64,000 nt of DNA from Siphonodentalium dalli (GCA_032622095.1 CP136065.1:156745577-156809576); one strand, 5' to 3'; positions 11,961 through 25,900 are shown, counted from the stretch's first letter. Numbers and translations: made by a program. The notes: generated by a model from the sequence alone, not told the origin.

Positions 11961-13920
11961 ATATAAGATATAGATATACTGCAACATTCTCAATCATTTG
12001 TATATATCTTCTACTTGTATCGCAATATCTTTTGATCAGAGAAAAAACATTAAAAAAAATTCCAACTGTTGGTAATGTACCAAAGCTCTGGGGGGGGGGG
12101 GGTTAGACACCACAACCAACCCATCTCGACACGTCCATGTACAACCGACAAGTTTCGTGTGTTCTCCACAACGTCTTCGGAATTTGATTCAGGAGATCTA
12201 GAGCTGTTAGAAATGCTTGCTCTCATCAAAAAAGCTTGATTAAGTCGTATTGGCAGCTAACTATGTGCCATGTGTATACACACAGAAGAAAACCATGACT
12301 TTCAACACAAACATGCACATTATAAACATAAGATACAAATGATTCTTGTGTCAAATACATGAGCTATGTTTGACGCTGGGAGAGCATTAAATATATTATC
12401 ATGCAGCGACCACGTGGATTTCAAAATCTATCTGACTCACGAAATAACGACTCTGGTGTCAATCTCGCTGGGTAAATAGCACTGGGGTGGGCTGCAGGCT
12501 TCAATTCAGTGAATTTGGCTGAAACGTTAACAGTGTCGTCTATGGGAAACAATTTAGTTCGAATTTGGCTGAAATGTTAACACGGTTGTCTATGGGAAAC
12601 CATTTAGTTCAGTGATTCCAGAAGCGACGATTTAGAGATCATATGTGTGTGGTAGTTTCTGGTCCTGTATAATTAGATTCTGAAGAACATAAAGATATTT
12701 GGTGTTCCGCCTATTTAACAAATACTCAGGGTTCCAGAACAATTTTACAATTCCTTTTTCGAATTTAGTTAGCTTCTAGTGTATATACTAATATGGTTAG
12801 GCCAAAACCTTGAATGTCATCGTTCTGTCACTATATTAATTAATATGCAATTTTCGATCAATTAATTTCTTTCGCAAATTTCGGTTTAGAATCATGAATA
12901 AATATTGGCACCCTGAGAGTGAAAATAATTTAAATATCATATGTTCAACATCTCAAGTGTATTAAAGCACATTGATACAGTTTCTTCATGGAACTGATGA
13001 TTTATATATAAACCATTTCCATGTGACATGCTTGTTACTCAGATTGCGAAAGCTATGTGGACACCCTATCGCTCGCCAAGCCTATATACTTAATTCTTCA
13101 GATGACATGCTCATGCAGAAATTATTCATAGCTTAGTATCTATTCGATTATAAGAGATCACCTCTTGCATTGAGGTAAAAGCATACAATAACTATAGCGT
13201 GTGTTATAGCTTCATTCAGCTATGCACTAAGATCAAGTATACTCTAACTACATTCGTAGGATATAGAATTGATCCACCGCAGAATCATGGTATATATTTT
13301 CACTGCCTTAAGCTTAACGCTATAGCACATTTTAACATCATCTTATATACACATAACATTGAAATCACCATGGTATTTTTCTCATGTTAGCGAAAATGTT
13401 TGTGGGTTTTGTTTAAAACTATGTTTATGGGTTCCCCCCTTTTACTTTCTGTCTCTTACTTATATAGTTTAATGATACTCTAATATGTGCAAGTATTAGA
13501 CCTGACCTTAAAATGTAATTATGAGCCATATCAATTATTTCCCTAATCTATACATATACTATCCTATGATGGAGGCCAATAAACATCATCCACCGTGAAG
13601 TCCCAATTTATAATCACATTTAGTCAAACATGTTTGATAGTATGTGTTTGTTTTCAAAATAATACAAAAATGTAACCAAAGATAAAAAAGAACTTTAACG
13701 CCCCACTTAATTTTCCAGTCACCGATTATTTTTTGTATAGTGCTTGATATACGGTTTTAATAACGATCTATGCCATAAAATATTATTACAATAACAAAAT
13801 TCATCACCATTTGAAACGTCTGTGTCTCAGAAGATGGCCATAGAGAAATATAAATCAGCTTAAATCATAGAAAGATTTCCCCCGTTTTGGCTCCCAGAAT
13901 GTAACAGAATTCAACTAAAA
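11961..13920. other. Intergenic stretch without recognised genes
   Basis: The segment contains a G homopolymer at 12092 and a 60-bp imperfect direct duplication near 12505-12610 (GAATTTGGCTGAAA..GTCTATGGGAAAC twice). The remainder is AT-rich with no exon-like open frames bounded by plausible splice sites. Confidence 0.5.
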
Positions 13921-13921
13921 A

Positions 13922-13993
13922 TGTATTTTCAATGGAAGGGGAATAACTCTATCTTTAGGATATAGAGTCATTTCCCCTCCATTGTAAATAATA
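13922..13993. repeat. 72-bp hairpin
   Basis: TGTATTTTCAATGGAAGGGG and CCCCTCCATTGTAAATAATACA form imperfect arms around AACTCTATC..GATATAGAGT. It is a small foldback of unknown origin. Confidence 0.6.
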
Positions 13994-14877
13994 CACTTTG
14001 CGCCACAATCCAGAAGAAACTTTAGCACAAAAGCACGTCGGTAACTCAACAAAAACAACATGCTCACAGTTTGCACCGGGTAAGTTGACAACACAATGTG
14101 TGGATCTTCCTCTTTCAAATGGTATATATAATATGGCATATATTTTATGTAATGTGTTCTGGGGTTAGAAAATTTAGTGGGCATTTAAAACGTCTACCGT
14201 TGTTACTTGTCTGGTCCAGGATCAGAGATCCTATTTCTATATCAATGTCATTGGATTAGACTCAAGCATTGTGGAGTTTTGTAGAGTGTCCCCTAAATGG
14301 CTTTTAAATTAGCGTCTATGCATTCCTACACGATGAAATATAGTGTTGCTAATACAGTATGTGGCTATTGGCTATTGTCTGAATTATGTTATGTGAATGA
14401 TTGGTCGATACCTTCACACTAGTCCTTCACTCCGGAAAGTATAACCTCTAGAAATTCTCTTATCACGTTGGAGCCTCGTTGCGGAAAATCATTTTTTGTA
14501 GTTTCACCCGACCCTGAAACGTGGATTTAAGAGATAGAATGGAACATGACGTCATAATTTAACAGTTCACCGTTATCGTATATAACTGCATGTATTTGAA
14601 GTTTAATTGGAATGGAAGAACCAAAATTGCTGTTCAAGTGGAACATGTTAACCATTTGAATCGTACGTAACGTAAAAAGGGAATGTGGCGTCACCTGGCG
14701 TGTCACATTTTATATTCTAGGGCTGCATATATAGAATCCTGGTTAATAACTGCGTGAATGGTATATATATTGAATACATGTATATCTCGGTGTCGTTTAT
14801 ATATCGCTCATGTATGGCTGAGGGTTAAGGACCATACTAGACCAGTACATTTTTGATGATATGTAGCCCTTGTTAGC

Positions 14878-15240
14878 TTAAAAATCGAAAAACTAACCAG
14901 CTGATGCCGTATGAAACATCTGACGCAATTCCCACATATGACGTCAATAAATACACTGTTACTTTGTACGAGGAAATCTGGTGATAACATTGCTGGTATA
15001 GAGCATGGCATAGCAATGATAACTACTGAATATATACTTGTTTATATACAATACATAGTCATAGATCTTAAATTGAAAACTGGAAAACTGCCCAGTTGTT
15101 GTCGTCTGAAAAATCTGACGTAATTGCCATAAAGATACGACGTCAAAAATATAGTGTTCCTTTGCAAAGGGAAACCTGGGGACAATTGTTGGTGGGGAAT
15201 AGCAAACTCAACCGCTGGACATAGACTCGTTTATACGACA
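14878..15240. repeat. Two diverged tandem units of ~190 bp
   Basis: The blocks AACATCTGACGCAATT / AAAATCTGACGTAATT and ATGACGTCAATAAATA / ACGACGTCAAAAATAT recur in the same order, then GGAAATCTGG / GGAAACCTGG. The open frames in both units are small and not conserved. Confidence 0.6.
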
Positions 15241-15304
15241 AATCTTTGTGTTTTCTAATTCGGTGAATCTTATAATTGAAATATACATAGACAGAAGACA
15301 ACGC

Positions 15305-15439
15305 GCATCTTAATCGAGAATCTTTTATCGAATGAGTTGCGGATGGCGCAAGGATATATTTCGCGAGAGCGTAGCTCAAGCGAAATATAACTTTGCGCCG
15401 TCCGCAACGAGTTCGATAAAAGATTCGAGATTATGATGC
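15305..15439. repeat. 135-bp foldback
   Basis: Arms of about 55 bp: GAATCTTTTATCGAA..TTGCGGATGGCGCAA against TTGCGCCGTCCGCAAC..TTCGATAAAAGATTC, around the loop GCGAGAGCGTAGCTCAAGCG. CpG-rich relative to its surroundings. Confidence 0.75.
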
Positions 15440-15984
15440 AAGTTGTGTTCTGTATTTATTCTACACCGGTCATTCAGATAAGTTCAATCCATGAATGTCA
15501 CCTTCATTGTTAATATAGCTACCTTTATTGTGATTTAAGTCTGACAAATGACCAGTAATTATGGGGGGGATCACCGGAAGCGGATGATCGACGCAATGTA
15601 CGTCATCTTTCTTGGCGACAACGTCAACAAGAATAGTTCCGGCTTGTATTCCACTAGAGGTATACACTAATATGTATTCAATGGCTGGGATTCCGTTGAA
15701 TACATGTGACTCACGTCAATGGGTGTGGAATAAAATGAATTATATGTGTTTGATTCTTTTTTTAAGTTGTTTAGACATCGTTTGAAGTATAGTCCGTGGG
15801 ACAAAAACAGATATTTTTCGAGTTGGCTGCACCCCCCCCCCCCCCTCCAACAAAGGTTTCTATATACATGTATCAAATTAAAGGTCATCATATGGCGCAT
15901 CAGATTTTGCTTGTTTTTCCCGTTTCAAAAGGTGTCCCAAAATAGATTGTTCAGGGAAGACAACTCTTACCCCTAAAATAAAAT

Positions 15985-16525
15985 GAACAAGAGGTGTGCA
16001 CTCGAGTGCTAGCATACCCCCACCGTCGCAAATTCAACCCGCATTATCCGTAAACTCAACCAAAAAGATTTTTAACTTTAAAGAAAAATTCGGACTAATA
16101 ATATCGATATGGTGTCACAAGAATCTTGTACAGAAAAAATTATTCAAATCGGTTCATATTTGTTAAAGTTATTAAGTCAGACAGAATTTTCTAAGTCAAA
16201 ATAAGTCGAAAATGAGGTGTAATATTACGAAAAACAGTCTGAGCCAATCCCTAGCCGCATCACGTAGATTTTCTAAGTTAAAATAAGTCGAAAAAGAGGC
16301 GTAACTTGAAAAAATAAGTCGGACCGAACCGCAATTAGCATCATGCGGAGAGACCGTCCTAAGGAGATTGCATACAAAAAATTATTGAAATCGGTTCATA
16401 GTTGTTCGAGTTATGAGGTCGGACGGACGGACGGACGGACGGACACACGGACGGAGAAAGCGTGACGGACGGACGCAGTCAATCCAGTATACCCCCCATT
16501 TTCTTCGAAAGTGGGGGTATAAAAA
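15985..16525. repeat. Mollusc-type repeat with (GGAC)n tract and inverted ends
   Basis: It begins AAGAGGTGTGCACTCGAGTG and TAGCATACCCCCAC, and ends TACCCCCCATTTTC..GAAAGTGGGGGTATAA. It carries internal repeats (TAAGTCGAAAAnGAGG twice) and a pure (GGAC)n tract at 16420-16443. The GAAAGTGGGGGTA end is complementary to the CATACCCCCAC start, suggesting a DNA element. Confidence 0.6.
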
Positions 16526-17344
16526 TGTCTCGAGTACAAGTGTCAGAGTATAAACATAATATTGCGGTTATAAACTGGACGCTACATCGTTTATATTAAT
16601 AAGAAATGATCATAAAATGACACGAGATACAAAACTAGACCAATTTATGAGCTAGTTAGAAAACATTGCGATAAATATTTTGAAATCGCCAAAAATTACT
16701 TTGATTTTGAAAACAATTACATATAAATGGCTACAACTTGTGAACCATGTGGGCTATTGATCCGCAACATGGCTCAAAAATTGCCCCAATGACATATCAA
16801 AATGATTTTAATAATCGAATGCCAAGAGTATTGCTGTGAAAATGTGATATGAGCGTAAACTTAACACCACCCCCTAAAATATAACTTTTGCAGAAAAATG
16901 AATTATGTAGTTTACAGTGTAGATAGTGATGCAGGGAATTATAAATAACGGTGTCTGAAGCTGAACGTGATCTAAGATTAAAATTTGACGAAAAAAATGT
17001 GAAAAATGAGAATTATTACTAATTTCTGTAAACTTTACAACATTGTGATTAAATTTTGATAGGCTATGGTATAACCTCACGAGAACACTGGTCAAGAATA
17101 AGTAAGTTCATAAAACCTCATACGATTACATGCGCTCCATATTTGACAATAAGTTTAGGATGGCATCCAAAACGGCCAACAAAATCAATCGAAGTTTCTC
17201 ACACTTTCCATCACAAACATGACTGAGTTGGCTATCTGGGGACAAGGGCATTGCTAATCATGAGTTCACTGGTAATCGTAAACAAACCGAAGAAACCTAC
17301 TATTGTTTCAATTAATGTAAGTTAATGAGTTTTGATCGTCTTAA

Positions 17345-17401
17345 GGACTTTATCAAGTATTTCCCCAACTCATTTATTGGGGGAATACTTGATAAAAGTC
17401 A
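17345..17401. repeat. Short inverted repeat
   Basis: GACTTTATCAAGTATTTCCCC and GGGGGAATACTTGATAAAAGTC flank a 12-base AACTCATTTATT loop. Confidence 0.7.
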
Positions 17402-17499
17402 AGGTATAGCGAGATTAAAACAATCATCACTAACATGTGCCTATTGGATCAGTTTAGATAAGTAATATCAATTTTGTTTTATTATACACAGGGAACTAT

Positions 17500-17790
17500 A
17501 TGAAACTCTCCAGCGTTAAAGTGATGTGAAACACTCCGGCAGGGTGATCAAATAGAAATGGAGAATAATCTTGCTCAAAGTAGTAATTTTTACAAATATT
17601 ATATCCAATTGACAACAAACACCGTCATTCTTATATATTAATTAAATACAATGACTCTCGATGGCGAAATCATTTTTGTTAGCTTATCACAGATAGTTGC
17701 GTCCCGAATCGAGAAGTAAATATTTACAATTACGCGTAGTTCAGCCAATGTTTTCTATGGAGTGGCAAGGTCGATCTGTTTGAAATTTTC
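17500..17790. repeat. Dispersed repeat X, copy 2
   Basis: It shares GTTAAAGTGATGTGAAACAC, GGGTGATCAA, CGATGGCGAAATCATTT, GTTGCGTCCCGAATCGAGA and AAATATTTACAATT with the copy at 48780-49150, and more distantly with 8990-9240. Confidence 0.7.
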
Positions 17791-18498
17791 GGTGATGTTA
17801 CTAGAATGCTATAATCATTCAGTTGGCATAGTGCTTGAATACTAACTTATTAGTTTCACGCATCCGAATAAGTACATAATATGTCTTTAAAATGGTTGAA
17901 ATGATCCACGGTCCGATTTGGCCCCACAAATCTACCATTTGTGAGTAATTTATTGCCGAAACTAATTATAGCGTACTAACGAGCCCAACAATATGGGTTC
18001 TGATGGTCATATAACGTATTCCAAAAGCTGACGTTTTTTTAATTATTTGAATTTTTGTCAGCTCTAATATAGAGCGTCCATTGTTTTCCTTCCCAACGGC
18101 AGTAGACAATAAAGAGCGTTATCAGTTACGATCGTTTGTGTTTGTTCCAAACGTAAAACAATTGATGGGTGTTTGTGTGTGTGTGCGTGCGTGCATGTGT
18201 GCTGTTTTTATTTTCCTAGTAAGCTAAGTATCATATTCAGGAAAGTTTGACAATTTTGGTGTAAAATCTATAGCCGTTGATCTTTAACATCCCCTCAACC
18301 AGCCTTATCACATACATGAGGCATAATGCACTGTGTATGGCTGGCTATTATGTATATAGGTAAAAACTCGTTTTATGTGAAGAGACATGAGGTAACTAAT
18401 AGTACTGCAAAGAGTTTCGCAGCAAATCCAAAGTAATCCATACCCGTGTTCGATTAATTTGCAAGAAAAAAGAACGCTGATAGGCGATAGGTCATTTT

Positions 18499-18504
18499 TT
18501 TATT
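18499..18504 (-). promoter_or_regulatory. Candidate polyadenylation signal of the SYNPO2-like gene
   Basis: TTTATT on the given strand is AATAAA on the - strand. It is the first canonical hexamer I noticed downstream of the stop at 19634 and would give a 3' UTR of about 1.1 kb. The interval 18505-19633 has no other recognised feature. Without transcript data this is only a candidate. Confidence 0.25.
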
Positions 18505-19633
18505 TTTTAGTTTTCAGTACACTTGGGACAATTCATTTCAGGATGTTCGTGTATATTCCATAATGGCAGAAATCATATCTACAAAAGTGATTTTTCATAT
18601 AAGAAATCTCGGTACAATTTTGAAATTTCCGAGTTTGTTAGGCGCGTATAGGACAACAACTTGTTCAAGAAAACGGGGCTATTCAAACTACTTGAAAATG
18701 GAGGACATGCCTCTTTAAATACGGTCATCCAAAGTGTTATCACGAAAAAGTAGTCAAACTTTTGGTACAAAATGAATGTTAACAGAACCAAATGTCCATC
18801 TATATGACTGTGTTATTAACAACTAGAGCCATATAGTAATATATCTTCCATCTTTTCGTGAATGAGACTACTCTTATGATCATAACAAGATCATGACCTG
18901 AGTATTTTACGTGAATATTACCGACGTCTCCAGTGATTTTGGTCTTAATTCTGGAACAACAGTGTACACAAAAAGAATCTGGTTTTCAATGTTGCCATAT
19001 CTTTGAAAGCCACTGTGATAGTTGATCGTGCATGTACGCAAACGGTTTTTTGCATAAAGCTCTTTATATACTGTCATTCCCTCATTTTACACTGCAAAAA
19101 CCACCCTAAAGCATATCAGTCTATTTTTGCGAGAGCATCCTGACTGTATTGCAATATAAAATCGGTTAGTGTCTGCTATATATACATATGAGTGAGATTG
19201 GAATTATACAATGGTAAAAAATATTCATAACAGATGACTAGAAAAGTGGGACGCTGCAAAGAAGGAGACTTGTGTTAACATAAATTTACAAATCCAAGCG
19301 AATTGCGTATCCACACCAACTTCTAGAATCATAAAAATCCAGGGAAAAAACACTTCAATAACAGGTAACGTAATATTATATGAACACGTCATTTTTCTCC
19401 ATTTCGTCGTATAAACAAAGACATATTTCCCACAATTGAGAACACACAGCAGCACCATACAACCCTCATGAGAATTTGATGATTCGCCTAGATGACGTCA
19501 TCCATCCCTACACTAGAGGGCGCTATACGCTAGCAGATACACCACTGAGCTAAGGAATCTAAATCCGAACTATGACACGTACTCCGTATATTACAAATGC
19601 ACACGTTACGTCACACATGACGTCACATACATA

Positions 19634-19944
19634 TCACAGATCACTTCCGGGTAATGCAATAGGTTGTTGTGGATATCCATGGTTGAATCCATGTGGCGAG
19701 TAGCTGTGGCCTCCTCCCGGATAACCACCATAATTCATCAACTCAGAGTCATGACTCGCCGCGCTTGTTTGGGATGACCACATTGATGGATCTTGCTCCA
19801 TGGGAGTCGGAGAAGATCCTTGGAACCCTCTTATTTTAGGGTTGAAGTCCCGATGCTTCGGTTTCGGTGCAACTGGTGGAGGTTCCGGATACGGTTGAGC
19901 TGGTGCTTCTTCAACATACTGTTCGGCTTCAATACTGTTATTAC
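19634..19944 (-). CDS. SYNPO2-like: SYNPO2-like coding exon 5 (C terminus, stop)
   Basis: The acceptor on the - strand is GACTTGCAG, and the frame continues the phase-1 end of exon 4 (G+GT = Gly). It encodes GNNSIEAEQYVEEAP, a Pro-rich stretch PYPEPPPVAPKPK, then DFNPKIRGFQGSSPTP and a Gly/Tyr/His/Pro-rich tail ending PIALPGSDL followed by TGA. The APKPK..FNPKIRGF segment resembles the Pro-rich C-terminal motifs of synaptopodins. The + strand open frames at 19793-19978 are antisense shadows. Confidence 0.88.
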
Positions 19945-22900
19945 CTGCAAGTCATATAAATATTCAGTCGTGAGTTGAAAAGTACATATATATAAGCAGC
20001 TAATTGACGCAACTGTCTCATAGTATATTGTCATGTCGTCGTATTTTGTGGTTGTTAACAACATCATGATTCTACAATTTACTGGAGGGCGAATTAAAAA
20101 ATTCAAAACTGACCGTGGGTGGGATCTCATTAGACTCCTTATTATTGTGATACCGCAGACTCAAAATCGGCTAACACGCTGCAGTACTAACCCTGTAACT
20201 GTGGTTATACAATGTGAAGGCAGGCTCACATGACGGTAATTGTTGTTGGCTGATAGTATATGGACGACTGATTGCTAACAATACGTGACTCGCAAGTCCG
20301 ATTCAATTATACTTTCTGGATTCCATGAGCGACAACATTATATGGTCGTATGTTGTAGTCATTAACAGTGTCACAATATGACAAATGGCGGTTGGACAAA
20401 TCGTGTGGATATATATTATGGACGTCAATTCCATAACAAGATCATGATTTCTACAGTTTAATGGTGCGCGAATTCAAAACTCCTGTTCAAGGAGATTTTC
20501 TTGAGTCCATGGCGATAATATGATGGTTATAACATAGAACAGTGTACCAACTGGAAGATTAGGGGTTACAAGTGCCAAATGTAGAAGTTGGTTACACCAA
20601 GAAGATCATAAAACTTGCCCGTTCACTTTGAACTTTCGAGAACATTATTAGACAGGTGCACACCAAATGGGAACTTAAAATTTTCCTGTCAAACTTTTCT
20701 CTACTTTTCTTAATAGAATGGGTATTCTTGTGAAAATATAAATGGGGCCACCTGAAAAGGTTAGTTTTTTTAAATGGCCACCAAAATCAAAAATGGCCGC
20801 ACTTCAGCTGTTCCAGGGTATTCAAAAATGGCTACCAAAATATAAGATGGCCACCATTTCACGCGAAAATACAGAGTTTTGGTAATGTTATCCATAATAA
20901 TTCTGTTGCATCACATCCATGTTATGAATAGAGTGGTTCCTAAACTATCTAAATTCTGTGAGTTTTGGTAATTTCAACCACAATGAATGAATGACTCTAT
21001 TGTATTACCTCCACATTAGGAATAGGTTGTGCCCTAAACAAAATTTAATTGCAATGAAATGGTTTAGTCCCACATCAGTTGTTTTATGGGTTCAAGGTGA
21101 CCTCCATTTTTATTTTCAAAAGAATAACACATTTTACAAGAAAAGTAAATAAAACTTTGACAGGAAACAAATGTAAGTTCCCATCTGGTGTGCACCTGTC
21201 TATATCTATCTTCACGTTCACGGAGTTAAGCAAATATGAAGCAACGAACACTCATACTGAGTCCTTGCCACCATAACTCTGACATATATATACTAATAAC
21301 ACTCAATTGTGTTTGTTTGTTCCTATGTTTGTTTGTTTGTTTGTCCGCTTTTATGCGACCAAACGACTGGACCATATATATGGCGTAATTTGACCCGGGG
21401 AGCGGTATTATATATTTTCCGTTCACATCAGATGTCTTAAAAGGGCACCAATAATTCTTATATATACATAAAATTTGGCAAGAGCTGAAAATTTGTACAT
21501 ATGGATACTTTGACACCGTGAATAGTATTAGATAGGTCCCGTTGACCTCATATGTCTTAAAATGGCACTAATAATTAATTTAACTAAATAGTTAATTATA
21601 AACCAAATTCTATCTGGTCGGTGAAAAGTGAAACACCAGGATACATTGATACCGTAGAGTGTCATGCGATAGATGCAGTTGACCTCAGACTACTTAAAGG
21701 GGAAAATATGACCAATAAAGAGCGTTTTCATCAGCTTAGAAGATATGTAGGAACATTGGTACAGATGGGTCACCTGACCAGGGGATTGTTGCCTTTGACA
21801 TCATATGACTTAAATGGGGGGGGGGGGGGCTAACAAATTATATGATCAATAAAAAGCGTTTATTATTAGGCCACACGATATTTGTGGAAATTGGTGCACA
21901 CAAGTAATATGACTCGGGGAATGTCACGGGATAGGAGCTGTTGATATCAAATGACTTAAAGATTAATAGTTATAATTGGCAATAAAGAGCGTTTGTTGTC
22001 AACTTAATAGATAGATGTAAATTTATCCAGAGAATTATGCAATGTTCCTATTGTGTCCAAGAACGAGACCCAGATGGGAACCCGGCTTGAAAATTCAAAG
22101 TCGAACGCCGCAAATTAAGATCATCCATAGCCATTCCACGAGCGTCAATGCTCTAAAATATACATATATTAGCAGGTTATATATAACCATTGTTATGTTT
22201 GAAAAGATCTGGCTATCTGTTTCATGATTGCCTGCAGTTAGTTTTGGTGGCGACTGAACGTAATGTAATTTATACTTTTGGTCACGTGAGCGGTCTTTTT
22301 TATCAGTCGCCATCAGCAAGCCAGTAAGATCTCTCTCCTCTCTCTCTCTCCCCCCTCTCTCTCTCTCTTTTCGGTTTTTGGTAAATTACTTCCGCCGGTT
22401 GGTGGCTGTCTATAGTCGTTCGATTTCTTACATGCTTCATCATTTGTTGTTCCTTGTGGACACATTTATCGCCTCTGTGTTATATTTTCGCTGGCAGCGT
22501 ATACCTGTCCTATTTGTGATTATTTGACCTATTTTTTTTTAACCGGTGCTATTTTTTAGCTTGGCAACCTATTTCAATGGCCGATGCCGGGATGTGTCGG
22601 GTCTTTGTGGTGGGACACAGCTTTATTCGACGACTGATAACTGATCCTTTTGTTTTGCCACTGCGTACTGCTCATAACTTTTATGATGCTTTTGGTTTTG
22701 ACCCTGACAGGGGGCGATTTGAGGTCAGGATACTCGGGGTCATCTTCGCACATTACTTGATTCCCGGATCGCGTTTCACATTCCACGACCCGATACGCGT
22801 ATCGTTTGCAAATGTGTCGCGATATATTGGTTTCACGATGAAACGTCGCAGCCCTGTTCCTGGGTTACTTGCGTGTTTTGTTTTGTTTCTGATCAACCCT

Positions 22901-25900
22901 GATCACTTCCGTTTTTCGTATACCGAAAATTCCATGTGACATTGTTTACATATTTTCTATAGTTGCTTGGTTAAAACAACTTTCATTTTTTTTTTAATTC
23001 CCCAGCTCTATGGCTACCACCAATTCAGCTGCCAAACTGCCACTGCCGCCTAGTGGGAAGAAGCGTGGCCGACCTCGGCGTATCCCGGGCCTTCCGGCTC
23101 CTGTTGTTACCTTATCCGCTGCTTACACCATGGCTCGAACAGGTGTTGGTCACTCAGTGTTTTCGCTGTTGGCTTCGTCGTCGGCTCTGGTTCGGAAGCA
23201 TCTTCGCCATCGTTTTGGAGCTCTCGGACCGTGTCTGGATCATCACTTGCTGTTTCGGGACTTCCATCAGCGACTTCAACCAGCCTGTTCTCTTTCAGCA
23301 GTTATCAGCTACCTGGATCTGCTTCCACTGGACTTTTCAAGCCAGCTCTTTTCCCGGATTTGCGGGTCTTCACCCAGTCTCATCACCCGGACAGTGTCAC
23401 GCCAGCGGTGGTTCGTTCCCGGCGTCTGTTTCCGTCGGTCACTTTCCGGTCAGCACGACTCCTACATTTACGGGTCACACCACACCTTCCTTCCCTTGAC
23501 TGTTTCCCACCTGCATCGTTCCGTCTCATTGTGTAAATCAGACTCTGCCGGGTTTTGGGTTTCCAGGACCTTCAGGATTAATCGAGTGCGGGAATTTCGG
23601 TTTCTGAGATGGGGTTTTCCACTGCCCCCCCCCCTGGTAGTTACTCGGATGTCAGCTTAGGTATGTGTTCCTTTGTAACTACAACGTTACCGCTTGCGGA
23701 ACGGGTTCCTCTCCAAATACGCGAGAAAATATGGGCCGATGAATGTGTCGATTTGGCTACACTGTTAGATTCCGCCACTGGAGAGGGGTTTGATGTGACG
23801 TTGGAGGCCAATTATTGATTGACCCCATTCTGGTACTGCACACCCAAGCCAAGGCCAAGGCAGCCTGAAGCTGGGTCAGTGTTTTATTGGTTTCGAGCGC
23901 TACATGGCCGGCTACCTGATGCGGTGCGACGATGCTCGTAATTTAGTTCCACGGGAAATGGTAAAATACATGGCCACTATCCGATCCATTGCTGCCCACA
24001 AGGGCAATTGGCAGTGGTATGACACATCGTTTCGCAAACTGCGTCAGCAATATACCTTTATCCGTTGGAATCAGATCCACAATGAGAAGTGGTTAGAGGC
24101 GCGCCACGATCGCACATCGGTGTCGGTTTTTGGTTCCCAAGAAGTTTAATGCTCAACCATCTCCTCGGAATAGCCGTTCATATTCCACCAATTCCAACTC
24201 AGCTAACAGCAGACCCTTGGCAGCCAATGAATCTGGGGCGCCTATAATCAATACTGCTTTCGTTTTCACGATGGTAAGGGCTGTTAGCAGGATTATTGTA
24301 ATTTAAGGGTTATTCTGATGCTCAAACCAGTGCGCTGGGCAAATGGAAATCAGATTCATTCAAACTCTATATCCGAAATACTGCCTTATAATTAACTCTC
24401 ATCGTTGGCTTCATTTCTTCGTGTCACACACAAGTTGGCACAACTCCGAGCGGCTTGAATACAACATTTTATTATTAATCACTGGATTAGTCATGGGGTT
24501 AACCGCCCTTCTGTTCGACGAGAGTTTTACAGATTTACTTTCACAAATAGTACGGAACAAATACATAACAATTCGGATTTGACAAGAGTCTCTCCCTCGG
24601 CTATCTTATGGTTAGACCCAAGTCTAACCATTTTGAGTACCAAAGCTGATTATCAATATTCGCTGGCCGGTTTATTAAGAGTCTACTCGTCCCTCTGTTA
24701 GACACGAGTCTTCCATATTTCTTCCAAAAACAAATTTTCGGGTTTGACAAGAGTCTCTCCCGCTGCTCTGTTGTTAGACAAGAGTCTAACCAGCTTGGAT
24801 ACTCCAATTGGTTATTCACAATCACTGGGTCAAACTGTCCGTCTGTTAGACAAGAGTCTTCCAGATTTCCTTCACTACCACATGTTCGGGTTTGACAGGC
24901 GTCTCTTCTCCCTCTGCTATCTTTCTGTTCGACAAGAGTCTATAACATTATACATTTTTCAGTGTGTTACCCTGTTTACCCACTTTTGTTTCCAGCATTG
25001 ACTAAATGCTCATATCCGCATTGCTCGTTATGTATAGCCATTTTTATCGCCATTTTATTGGCGATCGGTTTCATGATTGCTTGCAGTTAGTTTTGGTGGC
25101 GACTGTACGTAATGTAATTTATACTTTTGGTCACATGAGCGGTCTTCCTTATCAGTCGCCATCAGCAAGCCAGTAAGATCTCTGTCTCTGGACTTGGAAA
25201 GGTTATTCAAAAGTTATGTAAGTCTAAAATATTATATTAGTAATTCATACATTTTGTTAAGTTTTGTTATTATCATGTGTTATGATGTTTTATTACATTT
25301 GTTACTCTTGTTTGACTTGTATGGGGCGTTTTTTTTGTTTGTTTTTTTGGTGCCCCACCTTCACAATTTTATTATTTCGGCTGATTAATGAAGATAATTA
25401 AACAGCCATTGAACGAGAAATTGTCTCCTGTCTTTTGAACTAGCAAATCCCTCCTTGGGCTCAATATTATGTAATCACAAAATATTTATTTAACCATCTT
25501 CTCAGGGCATAAAATCTTAGTATCATATCACAGCGTTGGCGTTATAATTAACTTACCCATATCCGTGTCATCTTGGGCCATCCAACCTTTAGCGGTCATA
25601 TTGAATTTCGGTCCATCCAGAAGGTGAGGTTGATTATCTGCCGTCAGATTCGATCTATCAGCGTGCATTGCCCCCTGTGGGTGTTTGTTCAAATAACCTC
25701 CCTTTGCTTTCATTTTGTCCAGGTTATCAATCTGACTAAAGGCGTCGCCGACTGTTCCATAAGGGTTGTCGAGGGCTGCATCCCATGGTGATTTTCCTGG
25801 TTTCGGCGGAACCCTCAGTATATCTTCAAGCTTCTGCTTCGACGGCGCCGTAGTGGGCGTTAGTGGAACATTAGTCTCGTCAACGACCCATTTCTCGGAC

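Larger units (their letters stand above)
22219..25183 (+). mobile_element. Defective tyrosine-recombinase (DIRS-like) element with 116-bp direct repeats
   Basis: Direct repeats at 22219-22334 and 25068-25183 bound a 2965-bp unit in antisense orientation within the host intron. In order, the inside holds an SGNH-like fragment, a Ser/Pro-rich region with a basic KKRGRPRR patch, a gag-like conserved block, a Cys-rich remnant, and directly after it the last ~28 residues of a tyrosine recombinase. The reverse transcriptase and most of the recombinase are missing, so this looks like an internal-deletion derivative. Recombinase family and direct repeats point to DIRS-like, Ngaro-like or Crypton-type elements. 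I cannot choose between these without the missing core. Confidence 0.75.
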
